From NCBI RefSeq assembly GCF_900188185.1, contig NZ_FZPA01000010.1, forward strand, positions 62,001-126,000: DNA of 64,000 nt, given 5' to 3'. The translations under genes were made by a program, and so were the position numbers. Source of the stretch: Sphingopyxis indica. Lineage in GTDB: Bacteria; Pseudomonadota; Alphaproteobacteria; Sphingomonadales; Sphingomonadaceae. Below the pieces are notes generated by a model. The model was not told where the DNA came from. It saw nothing but the letters and a program-made list of their open reading frames with translations, and made no database searches. Positions 35,301 through 42,064 of this stretch are shown here, piece by piece. Position 1 is the first letter of the stretch; every line of letters starts with the position of its first letter.

Positions 35301-38223
35301 CATAGGCGTAGAAGCCGCCGATCAGACGGCGCCGCGCGGTGATGACCTCGCGGCTGTAGAGCGCGACGTCGATGCGCTGGCCGCGGATCGGCTTGCCGGC
35401 AAGGTCGAGCGCGACGAATTTGAGCCGCAGATCGTCGTCGCGCATCAGCCAGCCGTCGGTCTTGAGCCCGAGCCGCACCGCCGAGGGATAAAGGGTGATG
35501 CGGCGGCTCGCGGTCAGCGTCTCGCCATTGGCGTCGGCATAATCCATTTCGACCGCCATCACCGTCGGCTCGCCGATCGGTTCGTCGACGACGACATTGG
35601 TCCTCGCGGTGCCATCGGCGCCCAAGGTCAGCGGCACCGAACGCGCGAGCGGCATGTCGGCGCGCGGCACGTCGCCGTCGTCGTCGAGGCGCACGATACC
35701 TTCCTTCACCGGCTGGCCGTCGAAATCCCAGCCCTCATAATCCTCCGGCGGCGACCAGCTCGGATAGAAATTGGTCCTGAGCTCGACCGGCAGGCCGGGG
35801 GCGGGGCCGCCCGACAGATAGCCGGCGAACAGCGACAAGGGCACGCTCGCCGGGCGCACCGGCGGCGCCTTTGGCCCTGTGACCTCGGCCTTCATCGTCG
35901 GCAGGCGATATTCGTCGACGCGGATCGACTGGTCGCTCCAGCGCGTCTGTTCCTCGCCCTTCTTGTCCTTGGTGACGAAAACGAGGTCGTAATCGCCCAT
36001 CGGCGCCGATTTGGGGACGTCCCACGCCGTTTCGCCGCTGCCGCTCGCGGCAATCGCGAAGGGCATTTCGAACTCGGTATCCGAACCGCGGTGGCGCAGG
36101 CGCAGCGTCCCCGCCATCGCTTCGGGAATCTTGAAGCCGGTGCCGACCGGACGGCGCAGGATATGCTTCATATGCACCGTCTCGCCCGCCTTGACGAGCG
36201 CGCGGTCGAAGACGGTGTGGACGATGTCCTCGCGTTCCGACCAGCCATAGGGCAGGTCGAAGTCATAGGGGCGGATACCCTTGCCCCAGTCGGTGAGGGT
36301 GAAGCTGAAATCATCGCCCGCGCGCGCGGTGACCATCAGCGCATGGCCCTCGCTGTCCATCGGGTCGGGGTCGTCCTCGCAGCTCGAATAGGTCTCGGGC
36401 TCGGGCAGCCCCTTGGGGAAGGCGAGGCGGCCGGCCTCGTCGGCGGTGCCGCTGGCGAGCAGGCGCCCCGTGCAGCTGTCGGTGACGCGAATCTCCGCCC
36501 CCGCGACGGGCTTGCCGCTCGCGAGATGGGTCACCCAGGCGAGCGAATTTTCGCGGCCCCATTTGAAATGCACCGCCATGTCGGTGACGAGCGCGGCGGT
36601 CGCGACATAGCGCGTCGCCTTGCGCCCCAGCAGCGCGGCGCCGAGTTCGGGGCTCGCGATCTCGACGATATGGAAGCCCTTTTGCGCGAGCGGGATGCCG
36701 ACGACCTCGAACGCCTTGCCGCCGCCGGGCGGGGTGAGGGTGAGGTCGCGGCGGGTGCCGCCCGCCGGGGCGCCATCGCCGAACACCGATTCGCTGCCGG
36801 TGTAATTGACCGTGATTTCGGTGCCGTCCGGGCCGGGCTCGCGGCGATAGTCGCTGTCGCCCGCGTCGTCGACGCGCTTCAGCCAGCGCGCGATCGCGGC
36901 ATCGTCGTCGCCGACGCGCAGCGTGCGCGCGGGCATCTGGAGGTTCTTCTGCACCAGCGAGGCTTCGACCCCGCGCACGGTGACGGGCAGCACGCCGCCC
37001 TCGCTCGCCTCCAAAATGCCGAAGGGCGCGGCGAATTTGACGAGCGGCGGGGCGCGGTCGATGCGGAAGGTCAGCGGGAAGTTGGCGGCGTTGGCGAGGG
37101 TGCGGCCGCTCTGGTCGCGAACGCCCGCGGGCAGGCTCAGCGTCGCGTCGACATTCTGGGGCAGCGGGCCGGCGAAGCGGACTTCGGTGAGCCAGGGATC
37201 GTTCTTGTCGTCGTCGCTCGCCTGCGGGGTCAGGCGCTTGCCGTCGGCGGTGGTGAGCACCGCGGCGAGCGCGGTGTTGCGCGCAACGGGCGAGGCGAAG
37301 GAGAGGCGGACGTCCTCGATCGGATTGCAGCCCGCCTGTGCGTTGACGCGGTTGCACGCCATCTTGGCGGTGAAGGCGGGGCGCACGTCATAGTCGAAGC
37401 GCTGGTCGCGCCCCGCGGTGCGGCCGGGGACCCCCGCTTGCTGGATGCGCGCGTCCCAGACGAGCGCCATCTCGCGCCCCGGCGGCAGCGGGCGGCGGCA
37501 TTTCAGCGGAACGATGCGGTCGAGCGCGGCGTCGCGGTCGGCACCCGCGGCGGGCAGGCGGTCGGGCAGGCCGGCGTCATAGGCGAAGGACCGGCGCTTC
37601 CAGTCGTTTTCGCCGAGGCCGGTCAGGATTTGCGTCGCGGTCTCGCGCGGCAGCACGTCGACCGGGATCTTCTCACCGATGCCGTCGACCGCGCAATAGG
37701 CGTAGCGGCCGACCGAGGCGCGGTCGGCGGCGACGTTGGTCGCGACGAGGAAGATCTGGTCCTCCTCGATCCCTTCATAGGTGCCGCCGGCGAGCACGGC
37801 GCGCGCCGACGGGCCGCCGGTGTCGATCGCGAAACGGTCGTTGCCGACCACCGACACGCCGCGCGCCGTCACGAGGTCGGGGCGCAGCTCGACATGGCAG
37901 CGTTTGCCGCCGGGGAGCGGCGCGTCGAATTCGAGCACCCAGGTGCGCGTGTCGACCCAGCGGCTCGTCTCGGCGACCTTGCAGTCGTTGGTGGCGGGCG
38001 CGCGCGCGCGCGGGTCGCCGAGCGGGACCATGTCTTCGGAAAAGCGCAGGGTGAAGCGCGTGATCGTGCCGTCGCCGCTGCCCGAGCTGCCGGGGGTCGC
38101 GAGCGTCACCTGCGGCACGCTGTCGCTGCCCGCCGCGGCGACCGCGACCATCAGCGGCAACAGCAGCGCAAGCCGCAGCCGCCCGGCCAATGCGCCCACG
38201 AGCGCGCGTCCCCTGTTCCTCAT
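32383..38223 (-). CDS. bacterial alpha-2-macroglobulin family protein with thioester
   Basis: The 1946-residue exported protein has an N-terminal signal (LLLPLMVAVAAA) but no lipobox cysteine, unlike E. coli YfhM. Beta-sandwich macroglobulin domains cover most of it, and the thioester site CFEQ is at Cys1496-Gln1499. These traps bind host or rival proteases covalently when the bait region is cut, guarding the periplasm. PbpC, encoded next, repairs the wall after breach. Length is longer than the usual 1500-1700 residues because of extra N-terminal domains. No proline-rich linker is obvious. It ends 6 bases after a repeat element. Confidence 0.94.
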   Translation of the reverse strand: MRNRGRALVGALAGRLRLALLLPLMVAVAAAGSDSVPQVTLATPGSSGSGDGTITRFTLRFSEDMVPLGDPRARAPATNDCKVAETSRWVDTRTWVLEFDAPLPGGKRCHVELRPDLVTARGVSVVGNDRFAIDTGGPSARAVLAGGTYEGIEEDQIFLVATNVAADRASVGRYAYCAVDGIGEKIPVDVLPRETATQILTGLGENDWKRRSFAYDAGLPDRLPAAGADRDAALDRIVPLKCRRPLPPGREMALVWDARIQQAGVPGRTAGRDQRFDYDVRPAFTAKMACNRVNAQAGCNPIEDVRLSFASPVARNTALAAVLTTADGKRLTPQASDDDKNDPWLTEVRFAGPLPQNVDATLSLPAGVRDQSGRTLANAANFPLTFRIDRAPPLVKFAAPFGILEASEGGVLPVTVRGVEASLVQKNLQMPARTLRVGDDDAAIARWLKRVDDAGDSDYRREPGPDGTEITVNYTGSESVFGDGAPAGGTRRDLTLTPPGGGKAFEVVGIPLAQKGFHIVEIASPELGAALLGRKATRYVATAALVTDMAVHFKWGRENSLAWVTHLASGKPVAGAEIRVTDSCTGRLLASGTADEAGRLAFPKGLPEPETYSSCEDDPDPMDSEGHALMVTARAGDDFSFTLTDWGKGIRPYDFDLPYGWSEREDIVHTVFDRALVKAGETVHMKHILRRPVGTGFKIPEAMAGTLRLRHRGSDTEFEMPFAIAASGSGETAWDVPKSAPMGDYDLVFVTKDKKGEEQTRWSDQSIRVDEYRLPTMKAEVTGPKAPPVRPASVPLSLFAGYLSGGPAPGLPVELRTNFYPSWSPPEDYEGWDFDGQPVKEGIVRLDDDGDVPRADMPLARSVPLTLGADGTARTNVVVDEPIGEPTVMAVEMDYADANGETLTASRRITLYPSAVRLGLKTDGWLMRDDDLRLKFVALDLAGKPIRGQRIDVALYSREVITARRRLIGGFYAYDNQMRTTKLAARCSTSTDRLGRASCAMAPGVSGEVTVVATTSDADGNEARAVRSVWLAGDDDWWFGGDNGDRMDVIPERPRYAAGDTARFQVRMPFREATALVTVEREGVLSSFVTPLSGTDPVVKVKLPATYAPDVYVSVMAVRGRVTGEESWLRKMKRAVGFEIEKSENAPPTALVDLAKPSYRLGIARIKVGWEGHQLAVKVRTDKPSYAVRDTAKASIEVRTPDGKPAKDADVAFVAVDEALLQLAPNESWKLLDAMMGARTLDVLTSTAQMQVVGKRHYGRKALEPGGGGGGDLSGLTREDFRPVLLWKGHVALDAKGRARVDVPLSDNLSAFRLVAIATGGAQYFGTGEASVRTVQDLGLFAGLPELVRTGDLYDARFTLRNGTDKAMTVTATPSLSPAIATGEPLTVTIPAGGAVPISWTMKAPDAPGKLIWTIEAASKDGKQRDRLVFDQMIEPAVPIETWAASLLHVGADTGLPIAPPAGALAGGTVDIALSDTLAPPLAGVRAYMAAYPYDCFEQATSRAVALGDLGRWQALAGAMPTYLDDDGLLRYWPSERLQGSPELTAYVLAITAANGFAIPEAPRAKMVAALQALVEGRLTRKGYGPYDIRPVRIAALAALARNRASSADLIAAADMAPEDMATGTLADWLVAIDATPGVRGAPRLRAAAEAELRKRLVYEGTRLDLVDDARAPWWMMASGDEMAIKTLDAVLGRKGWEDDAGRLMTGVAQRQRRGHWDTTPANAWGATVVRRFAELYPASAITGTTRVSLGGSSAAQAWPLRADTEPLRVPLVAGPLSLRHDGGGSPWATVSVRAAVPLKEPLNAGYRIKRTMSIVKAADPKRLVRGDVVKVRIEVTASAGRTWVVVSDPVPPGATIVGNLGGQSQMLGQQAEGEGWQPSYVERRKDSWRGYFGWMPAGTHAVEYVVRLNGSGRFTLPPTRVEAMYSPAIRGQWPNGTMTVAGSAE

Positions 38224-38301
38224 CGCTGGCGTCTCCCTGGCTTCGCGCGACCCGAGAGTCTGTATTTCGCCGCTATTTATGCACGGTTCGTCGTTCGCTT
38301 G

Positions 38302-38679
38302 TCAACGCGCAAGCATCGGTCCGAGCGGCCGGCCCGCGAAGATATGTATGTGAAGATGCGCGATTTCCTGGTGGCTGTCGAGCCCGACGTTGGCGAGCAC
38401 GCGATAACCCGGCGCGACGAGCCCCTGATCGCGCGCGATCTTGCCGACCGCGCGGATCAGCGCGGCAATTTCTTCGTCGCTGCCGCGTTCCGAAAAATCG
38501 TCCCAGCTGACATAGGCGCCCTTGGGAATGACGAGGATATGGACCGGCGCCTGCGGGTTGATGTCGTGGAAGGCGAGGACATGCTCGTCCTCATAGACTT
38601 TCCTGCACGGCAGCTCGCCGCGCAGGATGCGCGCGAAGATGTTGCTGTCGTCATAGGGAAGGGTGGCGTCGATCGGCAT
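38302..38679 (-). CDS. HIT family nucleotide-binding protein
   Basis: A small 125-residue HINT-like protein with the histidine triad at His108, His110 and His112 (HLHIHIF). It opens with DDSNIFARILRGELPCRKVYEDE, typical of Hint-type nucleoside phosphoramidases that cleave AMP from substrates. It lies 8 bases downstream of hisE and is cotranscribed with it, an arrangement common in alphaproteobacteria. The cellular substrate is not known. Confidence 0.93.
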   Translation of the reverse strand: MPIDATLPYDDSNIFARILRGELPCRKVYEDEHVLAFHDINPQAPVHILVIPKGAYVSWDDFSERGSDEEIAALIRAVGKIARDQGLVAPGYRVLANVGLDSHQEIAHLHIHIFAGRPLGPMLAR

Positions 38680-38687
38680 GGGCTCTC

Positions 38688-39014
38688 CTAGTCGTTGCGG
38701 GCGGCTTTTTCGGCGTGGCCCGAAGTGCCGTGGCGCCGCGCGAGTTCGGCGGCGACTGCGTCCCAGCCGATCCCGCGCTCCGACAGCAGCACGGTCAGGT
38801 GGAAGATCAGGTCGGCGGCCTCGCCGGTGAGCGCCGCATCATCCTCGGTCAGCGCGGCGATCACGGTCTCGACCGCTTCCTCGCCTAGCTTCTGCGCGAT
38901 CTTGCCGCGCCCTTTCGCAGCAAGGCTCGCGACATAGGAGGCGCCCGCGTCGGCGGCGGCGAGGCGGTCTTTCACCACCGTTTCGAGCTGCATCAACGTC
39001 GGGCCTATAGTCAT
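38688..39014 (-). CDS. hisE: phosphoribosyl-ATP pyrophosphatase
   Basis: The 108-residue product has the alpha-helical MazG-like fold. The metal-binding residues lie in KLGEEAVETVIAALTEDD and GEAADLIFHLTVLL. It removes pyrophosphate from phosphoribosyl-ATP in histidine synthesis. Elsewhere hisE usually follows hisF; here the upstream neighbour is a repeat and the divergent ung gene, so it has been separated from the rest of the his genes. It precedes the HIT gene in a two-gene unit. Confidence 0.94.
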   Translation of the reverse strand: MTIGPTLMQLETVVKDRLAAADAGASYVASLAAKGRGKIAQKLGEEAVETVIAALTEDDAALTGEAADLIFHLTVLLSERGIGWDAVAAELARRHGTSGHAEKAARND

Positions 39015-39035
39015 TATTGCCGCTCCTCAACCGGA

Positions 39036-39166
39036 TTCCCGTTCGTCCTGAGGAGGGGCTGAGCGTGGCGAAGACCCGACTCGAAGGACCCGGCGCCGCG
39101 CTGCGGTCCTTCGAGACGCCATGTCGACAAGCTCAATGGCTCCTCAGGACGAACGGAGCCTGAAGT
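39036..39166. repeat. interspersed inverted repeat (family D, copy 2)
   Basis: TTCGTCCTGAGGAGGGGCTG at the left is answered by CTCCTCAGGACGAACGG at the right. CCTTCGAGACGCC and GACTCGAAGGACC form an inner pair. It resembles the copy at 11231-11347. It fills the hisE-ung gap, where divergent promoters must also lie. Confidence 0.75.
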
Positions 39167-39238
39167 CCGCCTCTTCGGGGATGACCTAGCCGCCGACAAG
39201 CCACTGGACAAGGCCGCGCGGCTCTGGTCGAAAGCCGC

Positions 39239-39952
39239 ATGGCCGAGGTCAAGCTCCATCCCGACTGGCTCGCCGCGATCGGCGGCGAGTTCGAACAGCC
39301 CTATATGGCCGATCTGAAGGCGTTCCTCGCGGCCGAGCGCGCGAAGGGCAAGCGCATCTATCCGCGCCCGCGCGACTGGTTCGCGGCGCTCGACGCGACG
39401 CCGCCGCAGGAGGTGCGCGTCGTGATTCTGGGGCAGGACCCCTATCATGGCCCCGGGCAGGCGCACGGGCTGTGCTTTTCGGTCCAGCCCGGCGTGCGCA
39501 CCCCTCCGAGCCTCGTCAACATCTACAAGGAAATGCAGAGCGACCTGGGCATTCCGCCGGCGCGGCACGGCTATCTGAAGAGCTGGGCCGACCAGGGCGT
39601 GCTGCTGCTCAACAATTGCCTGACCGTCGAGGCGGGGATGGCCGCGTCGCACCAGGGCAAGGGCTGGGAGCGCTTCACCGACGCCGCGGTCGCGGCGGTC
39701 GCCGCCGATCCGGCGCCCAAGGTCTTCATCCTGTGGGGCAGCCATGCCCAGCGCAAGGCGGCGAATGTCCCCGCGCTCGGACCCGGAACCCCGCACCTGA
39801 TCCTGCGCGCGCCGCACCCCTCGCCGCTGTCGGCGCATAATGGATTTTTCGGCTCGCGGCCGTTCAGCCAGGCCAATGATTTCCTGACCGCGAACGGACG
39901 CGGTGCGATCGACTGGCGGCTCCCCGAGACTCCCGAGACCGCCGCTACATGA
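39239..39952 (+). CDS. ung: uracil-DNA glycosylase, family 1
   Basis: The 237-residue product has the catalytic water-activating Asp67 in GQDPYHG and the leucine-loop motif HPSPLS with His193. It excises uracil from DNA. The closing WRLPE region is also usual for family 1. The ATG at 39239 gives the expected N-terminus with [18 protein letters not shown]. Its stop overlaps the transporter start as ATGA, so ung leads a three-gene unit with a TauE/SafE protein and a YaiI protein. Confidence 0.97.
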   Translation: MAEVKLHPDWLAAIGGEFEQPYMADLKAFLAAERAKGKRIYPRPRDWFAALDATPPQEVRVVILGQDPYHGPGQAHGLCFSVQPGVRTPPSLVNIYKEMQSDLGIPPARHGYLKSWADQGVLLLNNCLTVEAGMAASHQGKGWERFTDAAVAAVAADPAPKVFILWGSHAQRKAANVPALGPGTPHLILRAPHPSPLSAHNGFFGSRPFSQANDFLTANGRGAIDWRLPETPETAAT

Positions 39953-40707
39953 ACATCCTCGCCGACCCGGTGACGCTCGCGGTGCTCATCGCGGCGGTGA
40001 TTCTGCTCGGCATGGCGAAGGGCGGGCTCGCTGGGGTCGGCGCGCTCGCGACGCCGCTCGCGGCGCTCGTGCTGCCGCCCGCGACCGCGGCGGCGCTGCT
40101 GCTGCCGATATTGATCGTGCAGGACGTGATCAGCGTCTGGGCGTTCCGCAAGACGTGGGACGGCTGGATTATCGGCTGGATGCTGCCCGGCGCCGCGGCC
40201 GGCGTCGCGGCGGGCTGGGTCTATGCCGAGCGGGTGAACGAAGCGCAGCTGATGGCGGCATTGGGCGCGATCACCCTCGCTTTCGGCCTCTATCGCCTGT
40301 GGGTCGAGCGCGGCGGGCGGATCGTCGCGGCGTCGCGCTCGCCGGGCTGGGTCGGGACGATCTTCGGCGCGATCATGGGGCTGACCAGCCAGATCGCGCA
40401 CGCCGGCGGGCCGCCGTTCCAGATGTGGGTGACGCCGCGCAAGCTGCCGCATCTCGCCTTCATCGGGACGAGCGCGATCCTGTTCGCGATCGTCAACTGG
40501 ATGAAGGTGCCCGCCTATCTGGCGCTCGGTGCCTTTCCGCGCGAGGTCGTGGTCGCGGCGCTGCTCTTGATGCCGCTCGCGATCGTCTCGACCTTGCTGA
40601 CGGTGCGCTGGATGAAGGCGATGAATCCCGAGCGCTTCTATGTCCTGATCTATGCGCTGATGGTGCTGCTTGGCGCGAAGCTCTTGTGGGACGGGCTTGG
40701 CCGATGA
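39949..40707 (+). CDS. TauE/SafE family membrane transporter
   Basis: A 252-residue membrane protein of about seven to eight helices. The twofold glycine-rich pattern of sulfite exporter family proteins is visible ([17 protein letters not shown] near the start and [17 protein letters not shown] in the second half). Members move sulfite, sulfoacetate or other small organosulfur anions; the substrate is not identified here. Both ends overlap neighbours by ATGA, so it is translated with ung and the YaiI-type gene. Confidence 0.9.
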   Translation: MNILADPVTLAVLIAAVILLGMAKGGLAGVGALATPLAALVLPPATAAALLLPILIVQDVISVWAFRKTWDGWIIGWMLPGAAAGVAAGWVYAERVNEAQLMAALGAITLAFGLYRLWVERGGRIVAASRSPGWVGTIFGAIMGLTSQIAHAGGPPFQMWVTPRKLPHLAFIGTSAILFAIVNWMKVPAYLALGAFPREVVVAALLLMPLAIVSTLLTVRWMKAMNPERFYVLIYALMVLLGAKLLWDGLGR

Positions 40708-41165
40708 CGGTGCCGGTGATCCTCGTCGATGCCGACGCCTGCCCGGTGAAGGACGAAATCTATCGCGTCGCGTGGCGCCATGACGTGCCGGTGAAGATCG
40801 TCAGCAACAGCCGGCTGCGCGTCCCCGACCATCCGCTCGTCGAGCGGGTGCTGGTCTCGGACGGTTTCGATGCCGCCGACGACTGGATCGCCGATGCCGC
40901 GACGCCGTGCAGCATCGTCGTCACCGCCGACATATTGCTCGCCGACCGCGCGCTGAAAGCGGGGGCGACGGTGCTTGCGCCGACGGGCAAGCCCTTCACC
41001 GCCGCCTCGATCGGTCCCGCGATCGCGACGCGCGCGATCATGGCTGATTTGCGTTCGGGGATGAGCGATGGAATCGGAGGCCCGCCGCCTTTTTCGAAGG
41101 CCGATCGCTCGCGCTTCCTGCAAGCGCTCGATGCCGCGCTGGTGCGGCTCAAGCGCCAGGCGTAA
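40704..41165 (+). CDS. YaiI/YqxD (DUF188) family protein
   Basis: The 153-residue protein has the family's opening [19 protein letters not shown], the central [17 protein letters not shown] and [17 protein letters not shown] near the end. This is a PIN-like fold with conserved acidic residues, and nuclease activity has been suggested but not shown. The start overlaps the TauE stop by ATGA, which makes the long upstream in-frame extension unnecessary. It is the last gene of the ung unit. Confidence 0.92.
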   Translation: MTVPVILVDADACPVKDEIYRVAWRHDVPVKIVSNSRLRVPDHPLVERVLVSDGFDAADDWIADAATPCSIVVTADILLADRALKAGATVLAPTGKPFTAASIGPAIATRAIMADLRSGMSDGIGGPPPFSKADRSRFLQALDAALVRLKRQA

Positions 41166-41211
41166 ATTTTTTTCCTTTCTTTTCATTATTTTGTGGATTT
41201 TCTGCGCGCCA

Positions 41212-41225
41212 GTGATCGCGATCAC
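41212..41225. promoter_or_regulatory. 14-bp palindrome, possible CRP/FNR-family site
   Basis: GTGATCGCGATCAC is a perfect dyad; the GTGA-N6-TCAC spacing matches CRP-family operators, and TGAT-N4-ATCA also fits FNR relatives. It lies 95 bases before the small exported peptide gene and follows a T-rich stretch. Which regulator binds is not known. Confidence 0.5.
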
Positions 41226-41319
41226 CGCAATGCCGCGCGCGCTGCGGCAAAAGGCGGGCATCGGGACCGACCCGATCCGGCTTTTGAATGACCCCAATGA
41301 TTTTCGAGAGGAAGAAACG

Positions 41320-41502
41320 ATGACCAAGAAGCTGATCCTTGCCCCCGCCATGGCCCTGACGATCGCGCTGTCGGCGACCCCCGCCATGGCGCAGTCGACG
41401 ACGCCGACGCAGGCGGGCTCGATGTCGATCACGACCAACCCGATCGCCATCCTGATCGGCCTGCTGCTCCCTGCGGTGCAGAAGGTGCGCGAAGCGGCCT
41501 GA
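41320..41502 (+). CDS. 60-residue exported peptide with pilin-like hydrophobic segment
   Basis: A short secreted protein. MTKKLILAPAMALTIALSATPAMAQ-type signal (about 25 residues) is cut after AMA, leaving about 36 residues. The mature part ends IAILIGLLLPAVQKVREAA, which, from memory, has the wording of the N-terminal helix of planctomycete DUF1559 pilin-like proteins, then stops at once. A GAGAGGAAG ribosome site stands before the ATG, and a strong terminator follows 42 bases downstream. The gene is clearly designed to be expressed, but its role is unknown. A structural or amphipathic membrane-active peptide would fit the sequence. Confidence 0.78.
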   Translation: MTKKLILAPAMALTIALSATPAMAQSTTPTQAGSMSITTNPIAILIGLLLPAVQKVREAA

Positions 41503-41543
41503 TTCTCACCATTTCTTTCCGGGCCGTTTCCCGCGGTCCGGCG

Positions 41544-41585
41544 GACCCTCCCGCCGTTTGCGACCCTCGGCGGGAGGGTCTTTTG
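41544..41585 (+). terminator. intrinsic terminator after exported peptide
   Basis: A perfect 13-base stem (GACCCTCCCGCCG, 41544-41556, with its complement 41568-41580) and an 11-base loop are followed by TTTTG. It ends the transcript of the 60-residue peptide gene before the BlaI operator region. Confidence 0.85.
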
Positions 41586-41634
41586 CTGCGTGTCGCAGCG
41601 GACGCCGTATCAGCCGAATAAAACTGCTTGCCAT

Positions 41635-41677
41635 CCATGCGCTACAAATGTAGCTAGGCTACAAATGTAGCGCATGG
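41635..41677. promoter_or_regulatory. BlaI-type operator, 43-bp perfect palindrome
   Basis: The left arm CCATGCGCTACAAATGTAG (41635-41653) and its exact reverse complement (41659-41677) flank CTAGG. Each arm contains CTACAAATGTAG, which matches the TACA-N2-TGTA BlaI/MecI box. The two boxes are spaced 17 bases centre to centre. It ends 9 bases before the blaI-like start, so the repressor controls its own operon. Confidence 0.9.
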
Positions 41678-41686
41678 AGTGATTCG

Positions 41687-42064
41687 ATGCTGTCCAGTCT
41701 GCCGCCGCGCGAGCGCGAAATCGTCGATATCTTGTATGAAAGAGGCGCGTCGACCGTCGCCGAGATCGCGGCGTCGCTGAGCGACGAGCTGTCGGGATCG
41801 GCGATCCGCGCGATGCTCAAGCGGCTCGAGGGCAAGGGCTTCGTGGCGCGCGAGGCGTCCGAGCGCGGCTTTCTCTATGCGCCGAGCGTCGAGGAGAAGA
41901 CCGCGAGCAAATCGGCATTGGGCCAGGTCGTGCGCGTCTTTTTCAACGGATCGGCGACGAGCGCCGCGGCGGCGCTGCTCGGGATGCAGGACAAGATGAG
42001 CGACAAGGAACTCGACGAGATCGAGCGACTGATCGCCGAAGCGCGCGAAGGGAGGACGAAATGA
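41687..42064 (+). CDS. BlaI/MecI/CopY family repressor
   Basis: A 125-residue winged-helix repressor. The recognition region is GASTVAEIAASLSDELSGSA, the wing follows, and a C-terminal dimerisation domain ends at DEIERLIAEAREGR. In BlaI systems a membrane protease of the BlaR1 type cuts the repressor when a signal is sensed. The next gene encodes such a protease, overlapping the stop as ATGA. The perfect dyad just upstream is the evident target. The regulated genes run on through a TonB-dependent receptor, rather than a beta-lactamase. Confidence 0.94.
   Translation: MLSSLPPREREIVDILYERGASTVAEIAASLSDELSGSAIRAMLKRLEGKGFVAREASERGFLYAPSVEEKTASKSALGQVVRVFFNGSATSAAAALLGMQDKMSDKELDEIERLIAEAREGRTK

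Noticed and set aside
30931..38691. A plus-strand open frame of more than 2500 codons opposite the pbpC and macroglobulin genes
   Set aside because: It is a mirror of GC-rich coding on the minus strand; its product is low in hydrophobic residues, very rich in Arg and Ala, and matches no family.
39903..40703. Long N-terminal extension of the YaiI-type gene in the TauE region
   Set aside because: The extension overlaps a clear transporter gene; the known YaiI N-terminus begins at the ATGA overlap.
41628..41656. TTGCCA and TAGCTA as the promoter of the BlaI-type gene
   Set aside because: The -10 match is poor (two of six), so I list only the operator.
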